Shown here: piece by piece, positions 33,379 to 42,149 of the stretch | Layout of the letters: each line of letters opens with the position of its first letter | Numbering within the stretch: the first letter of the stretch is position 1 | Source of the DNA: Mycobacterium sp. Root135 | GTDB lineage: Bacteria; Actinomycetota; Actinomycetes; Mycobacteriales; Mycobacteriaceae | Assembly: GCF_001426545.1 (NCBI RefSeq) | Contig: NZ_LMEZ01000009.1 | Coordinates: forward strand, 1 to 64,000 | Length of the DNA: 64,000 bases | Reading direction: 5' to 3' | The notes under the pieces: generated by a model | The model's database searches: none | What the model saw: the letters and a program-made list of their open reading frames with translations, nothing else | What the model was told of the DNA's origin: nothing | Made by a program: the position numbers and the translations under genes

Positions 33379-34236
33379 GTGCCGGAACTACCTGAGGTCG
33401 AAGCGCTCGCCGACCACCTCCGCCGCCACGCGACGGGCCTGACGGTGGGGCGCGTCGACGTCGCGGCCCTGTCCGTGCTCAAGACCTTCGATCCGCCGCC
33501 GACCGCGCTGCACGGGCTGACGGTCACCGGTGCCAACCGGTGGGGCAAGTACCTGGGCCTGCAAGCCGGTGACCTGCATCTGATCACCCACCTGTCGCGG
33601 GCCGGCTGGCTGCGCTGGTCGGACAAGCTGTCGCCGGTCCCGCTGCGGCCGGGTGGCAAGAGTCCCATCGCGCTGCGCGTTCACCTCGGTGACGGGGTCG
33701 GCTTCGACCTCACCGAGGCCGGTACTCAGAAGCGCCTCGCCGTCTGGCTCGTCGACGACCCGATGAAGGTGCCGCAGATCGCCAGCTTGGGCCCCGACGC
33801 GCTGTCGTTGAGCCTGGACGACCTGACCGCCATCCTCAAGGGCAACACCGGTCGCATCAAGACCGTCATCACCGACCAGCGGACGATCGCCGGCATCGGA
33901 AACGCCTACAGCGACGAAATCCTGCACGTCGCGAAGATCTCCCCGTTCGCCACCTCGAGCCGGCTCAGCGAACCCCAGCTCGGTCACCTGTACGACGCGA
34001 TGATCTCGGTGCTCACCGACGCGGTGACCCGATCGGTCGGCCAGGGTGCGGCAACCCTGAAGGGCGAGAAGCGATCTGGTCTGCGCGTGCATGCCCGCAC
34101 CGGGATGCCTTGCCCGATCTGTGGTGACACCGTGCGCGAGGTGTCGTTCACCGACAAGTCGTTCCAGTACTGCCCGACGTGTCAGACGGGCGGCAAGATC
34201 CTGGCCGACCGGCGTATGTCCAAGTTGCTCAAGTAG
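33379..34236 (+). CDS. fpg2: Fpg/Nei-family DNA glycosylase, full length (Rv0944/Fpg2-like)
   Basis: This base-excision glycosylase (285 aa) removes oxidised bases. The catalytic N-terminus is intact, with P2 and E3 in MPELPEVE, so Schiff-base chemistry is possible. A helix-two-turn-helix region is present (VGQGAATLKGEKRSG area), and the C-terminal zinc finger has C245, C248, C265 and C268 (CPICGD...YCPTCQTGG). As I recall, the M. tuberculosis counterpart Rv0944 is a shortened, inactive remnant, so the complete copy here is worth noting. The start is GTG at 33379, 9 bp after the molybdenum enzyme operon. Confidence 0.93.
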   Translation: MPELPEVEALADHLRRHATGLTVGRVDVAALSVLKTFDPPPTALHGLTVTGANRWGKYLGLQAGDLHLITHLSRAGWLRWSDKLSPVPLRPGGKSPIALRVHLGDGVGFDLTEAGTQKRLAVWLVDDPMKVPQIASLGPDALSLSLDDLTAILKGNTGRIKTVITDQRTIAGIGNAYSDEILHVAKISPFATSSRLSEPQLGHLYDAMISVLTDAVTRSVGQGAATLKGEKRSGLRVHARTGMPCPICGDTVREVSFTDKSFQYCPTCQTGGKILADRRMSKLLK

Positions 34237-34278
34237 CGCATGTGGGCGGCCCACCGACCGGTTGGTTAGGCTGCGCGG

Positions 34279-35028
34279 ATGACTCGCCAAAAGATCCTCA
34301 TCACCGGCGCCAGCTCGGGCCTCGGCGCCGGGATGGCCCGCCAGTTCGCCGCCAAGGGGCGTGACCTCGCGCTGTGTGCGCGCCGGACCGACAACCTCGA
34401 GGAGCTGAAGGCCGAACTGACCGCGCGGCATCCCGGCATCACGGTGGCCGTCGCCGCCCTCGACGTCAACGACCACGAGGCGATACCCAAGGTGTTCGCC
34501 GAGCTGAGCGCCGAGCTGGGTGGCGTCGACTGCGTCGTCGTCAACGCAGGCATCGGCAAGGGGCACCCGCTCGGTGGCGGCAAGCTGTGGGCCAACAAGG
34601 CCACCATCGAGACGAATCTCGTTGCGGCCCTTGTCCAGATCGAGACGGCGCTGGAGATGTTCACCGCGGCAGGCGGGGGACACCTGGTGCTGGTGTCGTC
34701 GGTGCTCGGCAACAAGGGCGTGCCAGGAGTCAAGGCCGCCTACGCCGCCAGCAAGGCCGGCGTGAGCTCTCTCGGCGAATCGCTGCGCGCGGAGTATCCG
34801 TCGGGACCCATCAAGATCACCGTGCTCGAGCCTGGCTACATCGAGTCGGAGATGACGGCCAAGTCGAAGACCACGACGTTGATGGTCGACAACGAGACCG
34901 GCGTCAAGGCCATGGTCGACGCGATCGAGAAGGAGAAGGGTCGCGCCGTCGTGCCCGGTTGGCCATGGTGGCCGCTCGTCGAGGTGATGAAGGTGTTGCC
35001 GCCGCGGCTCACCAAGTTCTTCGCGTGA
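34279..35028 (+). CDS. SDR-family oxidoreductase (Rv0945-like)
   Basis: This is a classical short-chain dehydrogenase of 249 residues. It has the TGASSGLG cofactor loop near the N-terminus, NAGIGKG after the fourth strand, serine in VLVSSVLGNKG and the YAASKAG catalytic Tyr-Lys pair. The hydrophobic C-terminal tail (WPLVEVMKVLPPRL) resembles mycobacterial SDRs that act on membrane-associated lipids. Its stop codon directly abuts the hairpin at 35029-35073. In M. tuberculosis the equivalent gene is immediately followed by convergent pgi; here one gene is interposed. Confidence 0.92.
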   Translation: MTRQKILITGASSGLGAGMARQFAAKGRDLALCARRTDNLEELKAELTARHPGITVAVAALDVNDHEAIPKVFAELSAELGGVDCVVVNAGIGKGHPLGGGKLWANKATIETNLVAALVQIETALEMFTAAGGGHLVLVSSVLGNKGVPGVKAAYAASKAGVSSLGESLRAEYPSGPIKITVLEPGYIESEMTAKSKTTTLMVDNETGVKAMVDAIEKEKGRAVVPGWPWWPLVEVMKVLPPRLTKFFA

Positions 35029-35073
35029 TTTGTGGAGTCTTTTCTGTGCCCACCGCCGAAAAGACTCCACAAA
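35029..35073. terminator. Perfect 16-bp hairpin after the SDR gene, related to the hairpin at 35982-36020
   Basis: Arms 35029-35044 (TTTGTGGAGTCTTTTC) and 35058-35073 pair perfectly around a 13-base loop. The stem begins right after the SDR stop codon. The left flank GATTTGTGGAGTC recurs, with one change, at 35977-35989, at the other end of the following gene. It can act as a transcription terminator, but the shared core suggests it is also the border of an inserted unit. Confidence 0.75.
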
Positions 35074-35119
35074 ATGAGGGGGATGGAACCCGGCGCAGGT
35101 TGCGGGCGTCTATTTCTAC

Positions 35120-35992
35120 GTGTTGCTCACACTCGACGAATATCTGCGGGAGCACGACGGTGTGATCACGCTGGGTCATGCCCGTGACGCGGGAATGTCC
35201 AACGATGCGGTCAATCGCCTCGTTCGAGCCGGCCGGTGGCGGCGGTGCACCCCGGGCGTCTACTTTGCCGAGGACCATCGCTTCACTGATGCCGCCAGAG
35301 TTCGGGCGGGGGTGTGGAGCTATGGGGTCGAGGCAACTGCCAGCGGCTTGACGGCTGCGTGGTGGCTCGACATGACGAAGTTCGCGCCCGAGATCGTCGA
35401 GGTGACCGTCGCTCGCGATCGGAGGCTCGCTCATCGTGCGGGAACCAGACTGCGCCGACGCGATCTCGTGAGCGTCGACGTCGTCGAGCGTCGAGGGCTG
35501 CGGGTCACGGCGCCCGATCTGACAGTCGTCGAGGCGGCAAGTCGCCTGGGTGGTGGTGCTCGCGTGCTGGACTCGGCGCTCCAACGTCGGCAGTCCGAGT
35601 TGCCTCGATTGTGGCGCGCCCACCTACGCAACAAGGGGCGGCACGGTGCACCCCGTTCCCGTCAATTGCTCCGGGCTGCAAGCAACGGCGCGCGCTCGGA
35701 AGCCGAGCGGCTGTTCGCGCGGTTGCTCGACGCGGCTGGCATAACGGGGTGGAAGGCGAACCACGGCGTCGCCGGCTACGACGTCGACTTCGCGTTCATC
35801 GGACCCAAGGTCGCAGTCGAGATCGACGGCCTGGCCTTTCACTCCGACGCCGATGACTTCCACCGAGATCGAAAGCGGCAGAACGCGATAGCGCTGGCAG
35901 GCTGGCAAGTGCTCAGGTTCACGTGGCTGGACCTGACCGAGTACCCCGAGCGTGTCATCGCACAGGTCCGCCGCGCGATTCGTGGAGTCTAA
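35120..35992 (+). CDS. AbiEi-like winged-helix plus DUF559 (Vsr-fold) nuclease-like protein, solitary
   Basis: This is a 290-residue protein. The first 50 or so residues are a winged helix of the AbiEi antitoxin type (YLREHDGVITLGHARDAGMS, then GRWRRCTPGVYF). The last 90 form a DUF559 domain with the Vsr/very-short-patch-repair-like fold: YDVDFAFIG, the E/D pair in VAVEIDG near residue 235, FHRDRKRQN, and LRFTWLDL at the end. That fold is usually a nuclease. No AbiEii toxin is adjacent. The gene is bracketed by two related hairpins, its stop TAA lies inside the second stem, and it separates two genes that adjoin in M. tuberculosis. The start is GTG at 35120. The function is unknown; a selfish or defence element is inferred. 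Confidence 0.85.
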   Translation: MLLTLDEYLREHDGVITLGHARDAGMSNDAVNRLVRAGRWRRCTPGVYFAEDHRFTDAARVRAGVWSYGVEATASGLTAAWWLDMTKFAPEIVEVTVARDRRLAHRAGTRLRRRDLVSVDVVERRGLRVTAPDLTVVEAASRLGGGARVLDSALQRRQSELPRLWRAHLRNKGRHGAPRSRQLLRAASNGARSEAERLFARLLDAAGITGWKANHGVAGYDVDFAFIGPKVAVEIDGLAFHSDADDFHRDRKRQNAIALAGWQVLRFTWLDLTEYPERVIAQVRRAIRGV

Positions 35993-36020
35993 TCGGCGCT
36001 GACCGCCGATTAGACTCCAC
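35982..36020. terminator. Perfect 17-bp hairpin between convergent DUF559 gene and pgi
   Basis: Arms 35982-35998 and 36004-36020 pair perfectly around a 5-base loop (CTGAC). With a one-base mismatch the stem continues outward through GATT/AATC. The DUF559 stop codon (35990-35992) is inside the left arm and the pgi stop is 7 bp beyond the right arm, so it can terminate both genes. The right arm read backwards begins GATTTGTGGAGTCT, identical to the start of the hairpin at 35029. Confidence 0.8.
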
Positions 36021-36026
36021 AAATCA

Positions 36027-37694
36027 CTAGGCGGACCGACCGCGCTCCTGCCGGTAGTGCCGCACCAGTGCATCGGTCGAACTGTCGGACTGCTCGGCGG
36101 GCGCAGCGTCCTCGGTGAGGACCGGAAGCAGTGAATTCGCTTGCGTCTTACCGAGTTCCACGCCCCACTGGTCAAACGAGTCGATGCCCCACACGACGCC
36201 CTCGGTGAACACCTGGTGTTCGTAGAGCGCGACCAGCTGGCCGACCACCGACGGCGTCAGCTTGGTCGCCAAGATCGACGTGCTCGGCCGGTTGCCCGGC
36301 ATCACCTTGTGGGGGACCACCTCTGCCTTGGTGCCCTCGTCGGCGATCTCCTCGGCGGTCTTGCCGAACGCCAGCACCTTGGTCTGGGCGAAGAAGTTGC
36401 TCATCAGCAGGTCGTGCATGCTGCCGGTGCCGTCCCGGGTCGGCAGGTCGTCGGTGGGCTGGGAGAACCCGATGAAGTCCGCGGGGATCAGCCGGGTGCC
36501 CTGATGTAGCAGTTGGTAGAACGCGTGCTGGCCGTTGGTTCCCGGCTCGCCCCAATAGATTTCGCCGGTCGACGTAGTGACCGGACTGCCGTCGGCCCGC
36601 ACCGACTTGCCGTTGGACTCCATGGTCAACTGCTGCAGGTACGCCGCGAAGCGAGCCATGTCGTTGGAGTAGGGCAGCACCGCGCGTGCCTGGGCGTCGA
36701 AGAAGTCGTTGTACCACAGGCCGATGAGGCCAAGCAGGACAGGCGCATTCGCCTCCAGCGGCGTCGTGCGGAAGTGCTCGTCGACGACGTGGAAGCCGGC
36801 GAGGAACTCGGCGAAACGCTCCTTGCCGATCACCGCCATCACCGACAGTCCGATCGCGGAGTCTACCGAGTAGCGACCGCCCACCCAATCCCAGAAGCCG
36901 AACATGTTGGCCGTGTCGATGCCGAATTCGTCGACCAACTTCTCGTTGGTGGAGACCGCGACGAAGTGCTTCGACACCGCCTCATCACCCAGCGAATCGG
37001 TGAGCCAGCGGCGGGCCGCCGTCGCATTGGTCAACGTCTCCAACGTCGAGAACGTCTTGGATGCAACGATGAACAACGTCGAGGCGGGATCGAGTCCGTC
37101 GAGCTTGGCCACCAGATCGGCCGGGTCGACGTTGGAGACGAAGCGGGCCGAGATGCCGGCATCGGCGTAGTGGCGCAGTGCCTGGTAGACCATCACCGGG
37201 CCAAGGTCCGAGCCGCCGATGCCGATGTTGACGACGGTGGTGATGCGTTCACCGGTGGCACCGGTCCACTCACCGCTGCGCAGCTTGTCGGTGAACGCCC
37301 CCATCGAGTCCAAGACCTCGTGCACGTCGGCGACGACGTCCTGCCCGTCGACGGTCAGCGAGGCGTCCTTCGGCAGCCGCAGCGCCGTGTGCAGCACCGC
37401 GCGGTCCTCCGAGGTGTTGATGTGCACGCCCGAAAACATCGCGTCCCGCTTGCCCTCGAGGTCGGCGGCCTTGGCGAGGTCGACGAGCAACCCCAGGGTC
37501 TCCCGCGTCACCCGGTGCTTGCTGTAGTCGACGTACAGATCGCCGACGGTGAGGGTCAGCTCACGACCGCGGGCGGGATCCTCTGCGAAGAACTCCCGGA
37601 GGTGCTTGTCGCCGACCTCCTGGTGGTGGCGAACCAATGCGTTCCACGCCGGTGTGGCGGTGATGTCGGGAATCCGGGCGGTCTCAGCACTCAT
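36027..37694 (-). CDS. pgi: Glucose-6-phosphate isomerase
   Basis: Pgi (555 aa) interconverts glucose 6-phosphate and fructose 6-phosphate in glycolysis and gluconeogenesis. Both family signatures are present: the sugar-phosphate loop VNIGIGGSDLGPVM, the QLTMESNGKS region, and the second signature GEPGTNGQHAFYQLLHQGT with the catalytic histidine. The length matches the mycobacterial enzyme (Rv0946c). Its upstream region of 49 bp is shared with a divergent aldehyde dehydrogenase gene. The 3' end faces the hairpin at 35982-36020. Confidence 0.97.
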   Translation of the reverse strand: MSAETARIPDITATPAWNALVRHHQEVGDKHLREFFAEDPARGRELTLTVGDLYVDYSKHRVTRETLGLLVDLAKAADLEGKRDAMFSGVHINTSEDRAVLHTALRLPKDASLTVDGQDVVADVHEVLDSMGAFTDKLRSGEWTGATGERITTVVNIGIGGSDLGPVMVYQALRHYADAGISARFVSNVDPADLVAKLDGLDPASTLFIVASKTFSTLETLTNATAARRWLTDSLGDEAVSKHFVAVSTNEKLVDEFGIDTANMFGFWDWVGGRYSVDSAIGLSVMAVIGKERFAEFLAGFHVVDEHFRTTPLEANAPVLLGLIGLWYNDFFDAQARAVLPYSNDMARFAAYLQQLTMESNGKSVRADGSPVTTSTGEIYWGEPGTNGQHAFYQLLHQGTRLIPADFIGFSQPTDDLPTRDGTGSMHDLLMSNFFAQTKVLAFGKTAEEIADEGTKAEVVPHKVMPGNRPSTSILATKLTPSVVGQLVALYEHQVFTEGVVWGIDSFDQWGVELGKTQANSLLPVLTEDAAPAEQSDSSTDALVRHYRQERGRSA

Positions 37695-37743
37695 ATCTCG
37701 ACCCTAGTGCGGCGCCGCTTTCGAAGGTGTAAATGATGGACGT

Positions 37744-39192
37744 ATGGATATCGAAAAGCTGCTGTCATCCGTACCCACCGGTCTGTGGATCGGCGGTGAG
37801 GAGCGTGCGGCGTCGTCGACCTTCGACGTCCTCAATCCCGCGACCGACGAGGTGTTGATGGCGGTCGGCGACGCCACCCCCGCCGACGGCATCGCCGCCC
37901 TCGACGCGGCGGCGGCCGTGCAGGGCGAGTGGGCCGCCATGGCGCCCCGGGAGCGCGGCGAAATCCTGCGCGCGGTGTTCGAGGCGATCACCGCCCGTGC
38001 CGAGGAATTCGCGACGCTGATGACCTTGGAGATGGGCAAGGTGCTCCCCGAGAGCATGGGCGAGGTGAAGTACGGCAGCGAGTTCTTCCGCTGGTTCTCC
38101 GAGGAGGCGGTCCGCATCGGCGGCCGCTACACCAAGGCTCCCGCGGGCACGGGCCGCATCATCGTGACCAAGTCGCCCGTTGGCCCGTGCCTGGCCATCA
38201 CGCCGTGGAACTTTCCGCTGGCGATGGCCACTCGCAAGATCGGCCCCGCGGTAGCCGCTGGCTGCACGATGATCGTCAAGCCCGCGCAGGAGACGCCGCT
38301 GACGATGCTGCTGCTGGCCAAGTTGATGGCCGACGCGGGCCTGCCCAAGGGCGTGCTGTCGATCCTTCCAACCAGCAAGCCTGGTGACCTGACCACCGCT
38401 CTGATCGACGACGGCCGGCTCCGCAAGCTGACCTTCACCGGGTCGACCGGGGTGGGCAAGGCCCTGGTCAAGCAGAGCGCCGACAAGCTGCTGCGGCTGT
38501 CGATGGAGCTGGGCGGCAACGCACCGTTCATCGTCTTCGACGACGCCGACGTCGACGCGGCCGTGGAGGGTGCGCTGCTGGCCAAGATGCGCAACGGCGG
38601 CGAGGCCTGCACGGCGTCGAACCGCTTCCACGTGGCCAACGCGGTGCGCGCCGAGTTCACAGAGAAGCTGGTGAAGCGGATGAGCGAGTTCAAGCTGGGC
38701 AACGGGCTGGACGAGTCCTCGACGCTGGGGCCGCTGATCAGTGCGAAGCAGATCGCGACGGTCGAGGACCTGGTGTCCGACGCAGTGTCCAAGGGCGCCA
38801 CCGTCGCCGTCGGCGGAGTCAAGCCAGAAGGCGCCGGCCACTTCTACCCGGCGACGGTGCTGGACGGCGTGCCACCGGAGGCGCGCATCTTCAAGGAGGA
38901 GGTCTTCGGACCCGTCGCGCCCGTCATCGGGTTCGACACCGAGGAAGAGGGCATCGCGGCGGCCAACGACACCGAATACGGGTTGGCGGCCTACATCTAC
39001 ACGCAGGGATTGGATCGCGCGCTGCGCGTGGCCGAGGCAATCGACGCAGGCATGGTGGGCGTCAACCGCGGCGTCATCTCCGACCCGGCAGCGCCGTTCG
39101 GCGGCGTCAAGCAGTCCGGGTTCGGTCGCGAAGGCGGATCCGAGGGCATCGAGGAGTACCTCGACACCAAGTACATCGCGCTGACCAACTAG
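37744..39192 (+). CDS. NAD(P)-dependent succinate-semialdehyde dehydrogenase-like enzyme
   Basis: This is a 482-residue aldehyde dehydrogenase with catalytic C289 (GGEACTASNR), general base E255 (MELGGNAPF) and TPWNFPLAM. It is close in sequence to GabD-type succinate-semialdehyde dehydrogenases, which feed succinate to the TCA cycle. It is paralogous to the enzyme at 11576-13096; both end with a VNRG...PAAPFGGVKQSGFGRE-like stretch. It is divergent from pgi, and a GC-rich hairpin follows the gene. Confidence 0.93.
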   Translation: MDIEKLLSSVPTGLWIGGEERAASSTFDVLNPATDEVLMAVGDATPADGIAALDAAAAVQGEWAAMAPRERGEILRAVFEAITARAEEFATLMTLEMGKVLPESMGEVKYGSEFFRWFSEEAVRIGGRYTKAPAGTGRIIVTKSPVGPCLAITPWNFPLAMATRKIGPAVAAGCTMIVKPAQETPLTMLLLAKLMADAGLPKGVLSILPTSKPGDLTTALIDDGRLRKLTFTGSTGVGKALVKQSADKLLRLSMELGGNAPFIVFDDADVDAAVEGALLAKMRNGGEACTASNRFHVANAVRAEFTEKLVKRMSEFKLGNGLDESSTLGPLISAKQIATVEDLVSDAVSKGATVAVGGVKPEGAGHFYPATVLDGVPPEARIFKEEVFGPVAPVIGFDTEEEGIAAANDTEYGLAAYIYTQGLDRALRVAEAIDAGMVGVNRGVISDPAAPFGGVKQSGFGREGGSEGIEEYLDTKYIALTN

Positions 39193-39200
39193 CGGCTGAG

Positions 39201-39227
39201 GGGCCGCCTCGAACTCCGGGGCGGCTC
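39201..39227. terminator. GC-rich hairpin between convergent genes
   Basis: Arms around GCCGCC (39203-39208) and GGCGGC (39220-39225) pair, with flanking G-C and G-U pairs and a 9- to 11-base loop. No T-run follows. Its place between the aldehyde dehydrogenase and chorismate mutase genes, which converge, suits a terminator of the T-less kind common in mycobacteria. Confidence 0.4.
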
Positions 39228-39283
39228 GGTGAGTCCTGTTGCACCGCACCACATTCGGATCGCGTGGTGGCGGCTCTGAGGGC

Positions 39284-39595
39284 CTAGTGGCCGAGGCGGC
39301 CGCGGCCGAGGCGCAGCAGGATCATGGCCAGATCCTTGCCCTCGGGACCCAGCGAGCTGTAGCGCTCGATGACCTTCATTTCGCGACTGTGCACGAGGCG
39401 GGTGCCACCGGAGGCCATCCGGGCCTTGCCGATCATCTGCGACACCTCGGCGCGGCGATGCACTGCGGCCAGGATCTCGGCGTCGAGCCGGTCGATCTCC
39501 AGGCGCAGATCGTCGATGTCGATCGTGGGTTCGGTTTCGGTACTCATCGGTGGTGACTCCGCATTCTCGTCGTCTCGTGTGGGTTCTGGTTTCAT
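39284..39595 (-). CDS. Chorismate mutase, intracellular AroQ-delta type (Rv0948c-like)
   Basis: This enzyme converts chorismate to prephenate on the way to phenylalanine and tyrosine. The 103-residue all-helical AroQ protein matches Rv0948c almost throughout: LRLEIDRLDAEIL, RAEVSQMIGKARMASGG and the C-terminal LLRLGRGRLGH. In M. tuberculosis this enzyme is activated by binding DAHP synthase through its C-terminus, which is conserved here. I chose ATG 39595 (MKPEPTRDDENAE) because Rv0948c starts MRPEP; ATG 39547 is an alternative. It is divergent from uvrD1 across about 230 bp. Confidence 0.95.
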   Translation of the reverse strand: MKPEPTRDDENAESPPMSTETEPTIDIDDLRLEIDRLDAEILAAVHRRAEVSQMIGKARMASGGTRLVHSREMKVIERYSSLGPEGKDLAMILLRLGRGRLGH

Positions 39596-39825
39596 CCGCA
39601 ATCCGGCCTCACACGAGAGACGAGCCCCGGATCGCAGAAGCGGACCGCGGGGCTGAAGGGAATCAGCTAGACCACGGGCACCGCTGGTCGGTACCCGTAC
39701 GTAAATCGTCCACGCTGATTTAGCACGGCACCGAGTGTGCCACCGAGGGCCACGTCCGCGCAAAGAACACCTCTGATGCGCGGCATCGCCGGTTGTCTCT
39801 GGTCAGCGGTAAGTTGAGTGCCGAC

Positions 39826-42144
39826 ATGACGATCGCTACTGAGACTGATCAACTGCTGGACGGGCTCAACCCTCAGCAGCGCAAGGCGGTGCTACACGAA
39901 GGCTCGCCCCTGTTGATCGTCGCGGGCGCCGGGTCGGGTAAGACGGCGGTGCTGACGCGCCGCATCGCCTACCTGCTGGCCGCCCGTGACGTGGGCGTGG
40001 GGCAGGTGCTTGCCATCACCTTCACCAACAAGGCCGCCGCCGAGATGCGGGAGCGGGTGGTCGAACTCGTCGGGCCGCGCGCGAGATCGATGTGGGTGTC
40101 GACGTTCCACTCCACCTGTGTGCGGATCTTGCGCAACCAGGCCTCCTTGCTGCCCGGACTGAACTCGAACTTCTCGATCTACGACGCCGACGACTCACGC
40201 CGTCTGCTGATGATGATCGCCAAGGACATGGGGCTCGACACCAAGCGGTACTCGCCGCGGCTGTTGGCCAACTCGATCTCCAACCTCAAGAACGAACTGA
40301 TCGACCCCGACAAGGCGGCCTTCGAGGCGACGGAGGGCGAGGACGACCTCGCCCGCATCGTCGCCCAGGCATATGCCGAGTATCAGCGTCGGCTGCGCGC
40401 CGCGAACGCGCTCGACTTCGACGACCTGATCGGTGAGACGGTCGCCGTTCTTCAGGCGTTTCCGCAGATCGCCCAGTACTACCGGCGACGCTTCCGGCAC
40501 ATCCTGGTCGACGAGTACCAGGACACCAACCATGCGCAGTACGCGCTGGTTCGCGAGCTGGTCGGCCATGATCTTGAGGAGGGCGCCGACGGCGTTCCGC
40601 CCGCCGAACTGTGCGTCGTCGGTGACGCCGACCAGTCGATCTATGCCTTCCGCGGGGCCACCATCCGCAACATCGAGGACTTCGAGCGCGATTACCCGAA
40701 CGCGACGACGATCCTGCTGGAGCAGAACTACCGGTCGACGCAAAACATCCTGTCGGCCGCGAACTCGGTCATCTCCCGCAACACCGGACGCCGGGAGAAG
40801 CGGCTGTGGACCGACGCCGGCGAAGGCGAGCTGATCGTCGGCTACGTCGCCGACAACGAACACGACGAGGCCAGGTTCATCGCCGAGGAGGTCGAGGCGC
40901 TCACCTCTCGCGGTGACGTGAACTACTCCGACGTCGCCGTGTTCTACCGAACCAACAACTCGTCACGCGCGGTCGAGGACGTGTTCATCAGAGCCGGCAT
41001 CCCCTACAAGGTGGTGGGCGGCGTCCGGTTCTACGAGCGCAAGGAAATCCGCGACGTCGTCGCCTACCTCCGCGTGCTCGACAACCCCGGTGACGCCGTC
41101 AGCATGCGACGCATCCTGAACACCCCGCGGCGCGGGATCGGCGACCGCGCCGAGGCGTGCGTCGCGGTCCACGCGGAGAACACCGGCGGCACGTTCAACG
41201 ACAGCCTGCAGGCCGCCGCCGAGGGCCGCGTGCCGATGCTGAACACGCGCTCGGAGAAGGCGATCGCCGCGTTCGTCGGGTTGCTCGACGAGCTGCGCGG
41301 GTTGCTCGACGACGAGCTCGGCAACCTCGTCGAGGCCGTCCTCGAACGCACCGGATATCGTCGCGAGCTCGAGGCGTCGAACGATCCGCAAGACCAGGCG
41401 CGGCTCGACAACCTCAACGAACTCGTCAGCGTCGCACACGAATACAGCATCGACGCGGCCAATGCCGCCGCGCTGCGCGACGAGGATCCCGAGCTTCAGG
41501 ACGAGGACGTGCCCGACACCGGGGTGCTGGCCCAGTTCCTGGAACGGGTGTCGCTGGTCGCCGACGCTGACGGCATCCCCGACGAGGGGTCAGGCGTCGT
41601 GACGATGATGACGTTGCACACGGCCAAGGGCCTGGAGTTCCCGATGGTGTTCGTCACCGGCTGGGAGGACGGCATGTTCCCGCACATGCGTGCCCTCGGC
41701 GATCCGATGGAGTTGTCCGAGGAGCGACGTCTCGCCTACGTCGGCATCACCCGTGCCAGGGAACGGTTGTACCTGAGCCGCGCGAAGGTGCGGTCGTCGT
41801 GGGGGCAGCCGATGCTCAACCCCGAATCACGGTTCCTTCGCGAGATTCCGCAGGAGCTCATCGACTGGCGTCGGGTCGAGGCGCCGCAGTCGTCGTTCGG
41901 CGTACCCACCAGTGGCGCAGGCCGATTCGGCACGCCGCGTCCCTCACCCGCGCGCACGTCGGGCGCCAGGAACCGGCCGGCGATCACGCTCGAGCCCGGC
42001 GATCGCGTCACGCACGACAAGTACGGTCTCGGTCGGGTGGAGGAGGTCTCCGGCATGGGCGAGTCCGCGATGTCGCTCATCGACTTCGGCAGCTCGGGTC
42101 GGGTCAAGCTGATGCACAACCACGCACCGATTCAGAAGCTGTAA
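39826..42144 (+). CDS. uvrD1: ATP-dependent DNA helicase UvrD1/PcrA
   Basis: This superfamily 1A helicase of 772 residues acts in nucleotide-excision repair and, in mycobacteria, together with Ku at double-strand breaks. Walker A is AGAGSGKT (33-40), motif Ia AITFTNKAAAEM, motif II VDEYQDTN, motif III GDADQSIYAFRGA, motif IV LEQNYRST, motif V TLHTAKGLEFP and motif VI YVGITRARERL. A Tudor-like C-terminal tail (GDRVTHDKYGLGRV) is present; in PcrA-type helicases it contacts RNA polymerase. The ATG at 39826 gives the same length as Rv0949; the frame opens slightly earlier at 39793. The 230 bp upstream hold only promoter sequence. Confidence 0.97.
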   Translation: MTIATETDQLLDGLNPQQRKAVLHEGSPLLIVAGAGSGKTAVLTRRIAYLLAARDVGVGQVLAITFTNKAAAEMRERVVELVGPRARSMWVSTFHSTCVRILRNQASLLPGLNSNFSIYDADDSRRLLMMIAKDMGLDTKRYSPRLLANSISNLKNELIDPDKAAFEATEGEDDLARIVAQAYAEYQRRLRAANALDFDDLIGETVAVLQAFPQIAQYYRRRFRHILVDEYQDTNHAQYALVRELVGHDLEEGADGVPPAELCVVGDADQSIYAFRGATIRNIEDFERDYPNATTILLEQNYRSTQNILSAANSVISRNTGRREKRLWTDAGEGELIVGYVADNEHDEARFIAEEVEALTSRGDVNYSDVAVFYRTNNSSRAVEDVFIRAGIPYKVVGGVRFYERKEIRDVVAYLRVLDNPGDAVSMRRILNTPRRGIGDRAEACVAVHAENTGGTFNDSLQAAAEGRVPMLNTRSEKAIAAFVGLLDELRGLLDDELGNLVEAVLERTGYRRELEASNDPQDQARLDNLNELVSVAHEYSIDAANAAALRDEDPELQDEDVPDTGVLAQFLERVSLVADADGIPDEGSGVVTMMTLHTAKGLEFPMVFVTGWEDGMFPHMRALGDPMELSEERRLAYVGITRARERLYLSRAKVRSSWGQPMLNPESRFLREIPQELIDWRRVEAPQSSFGVPTSGAGRFGTPRPSPARTSGARNRPAITLEPGDRVTHDKYGLGRVEEVSGMGESAMSLIDFGSSGRVKLMHNHAPIQKL

Positions 42145-42149
42145 CGAGC

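Noticed and set aside
35120..35992. Type IV AbiE toxin-antitoxin system
   Set aside because: Only the AbiEi-like winged helix is present and it is fused to DUF559. No AbiEii nucleotidyltransferase gene is adjacent, so a complete AbiE system is not supported.
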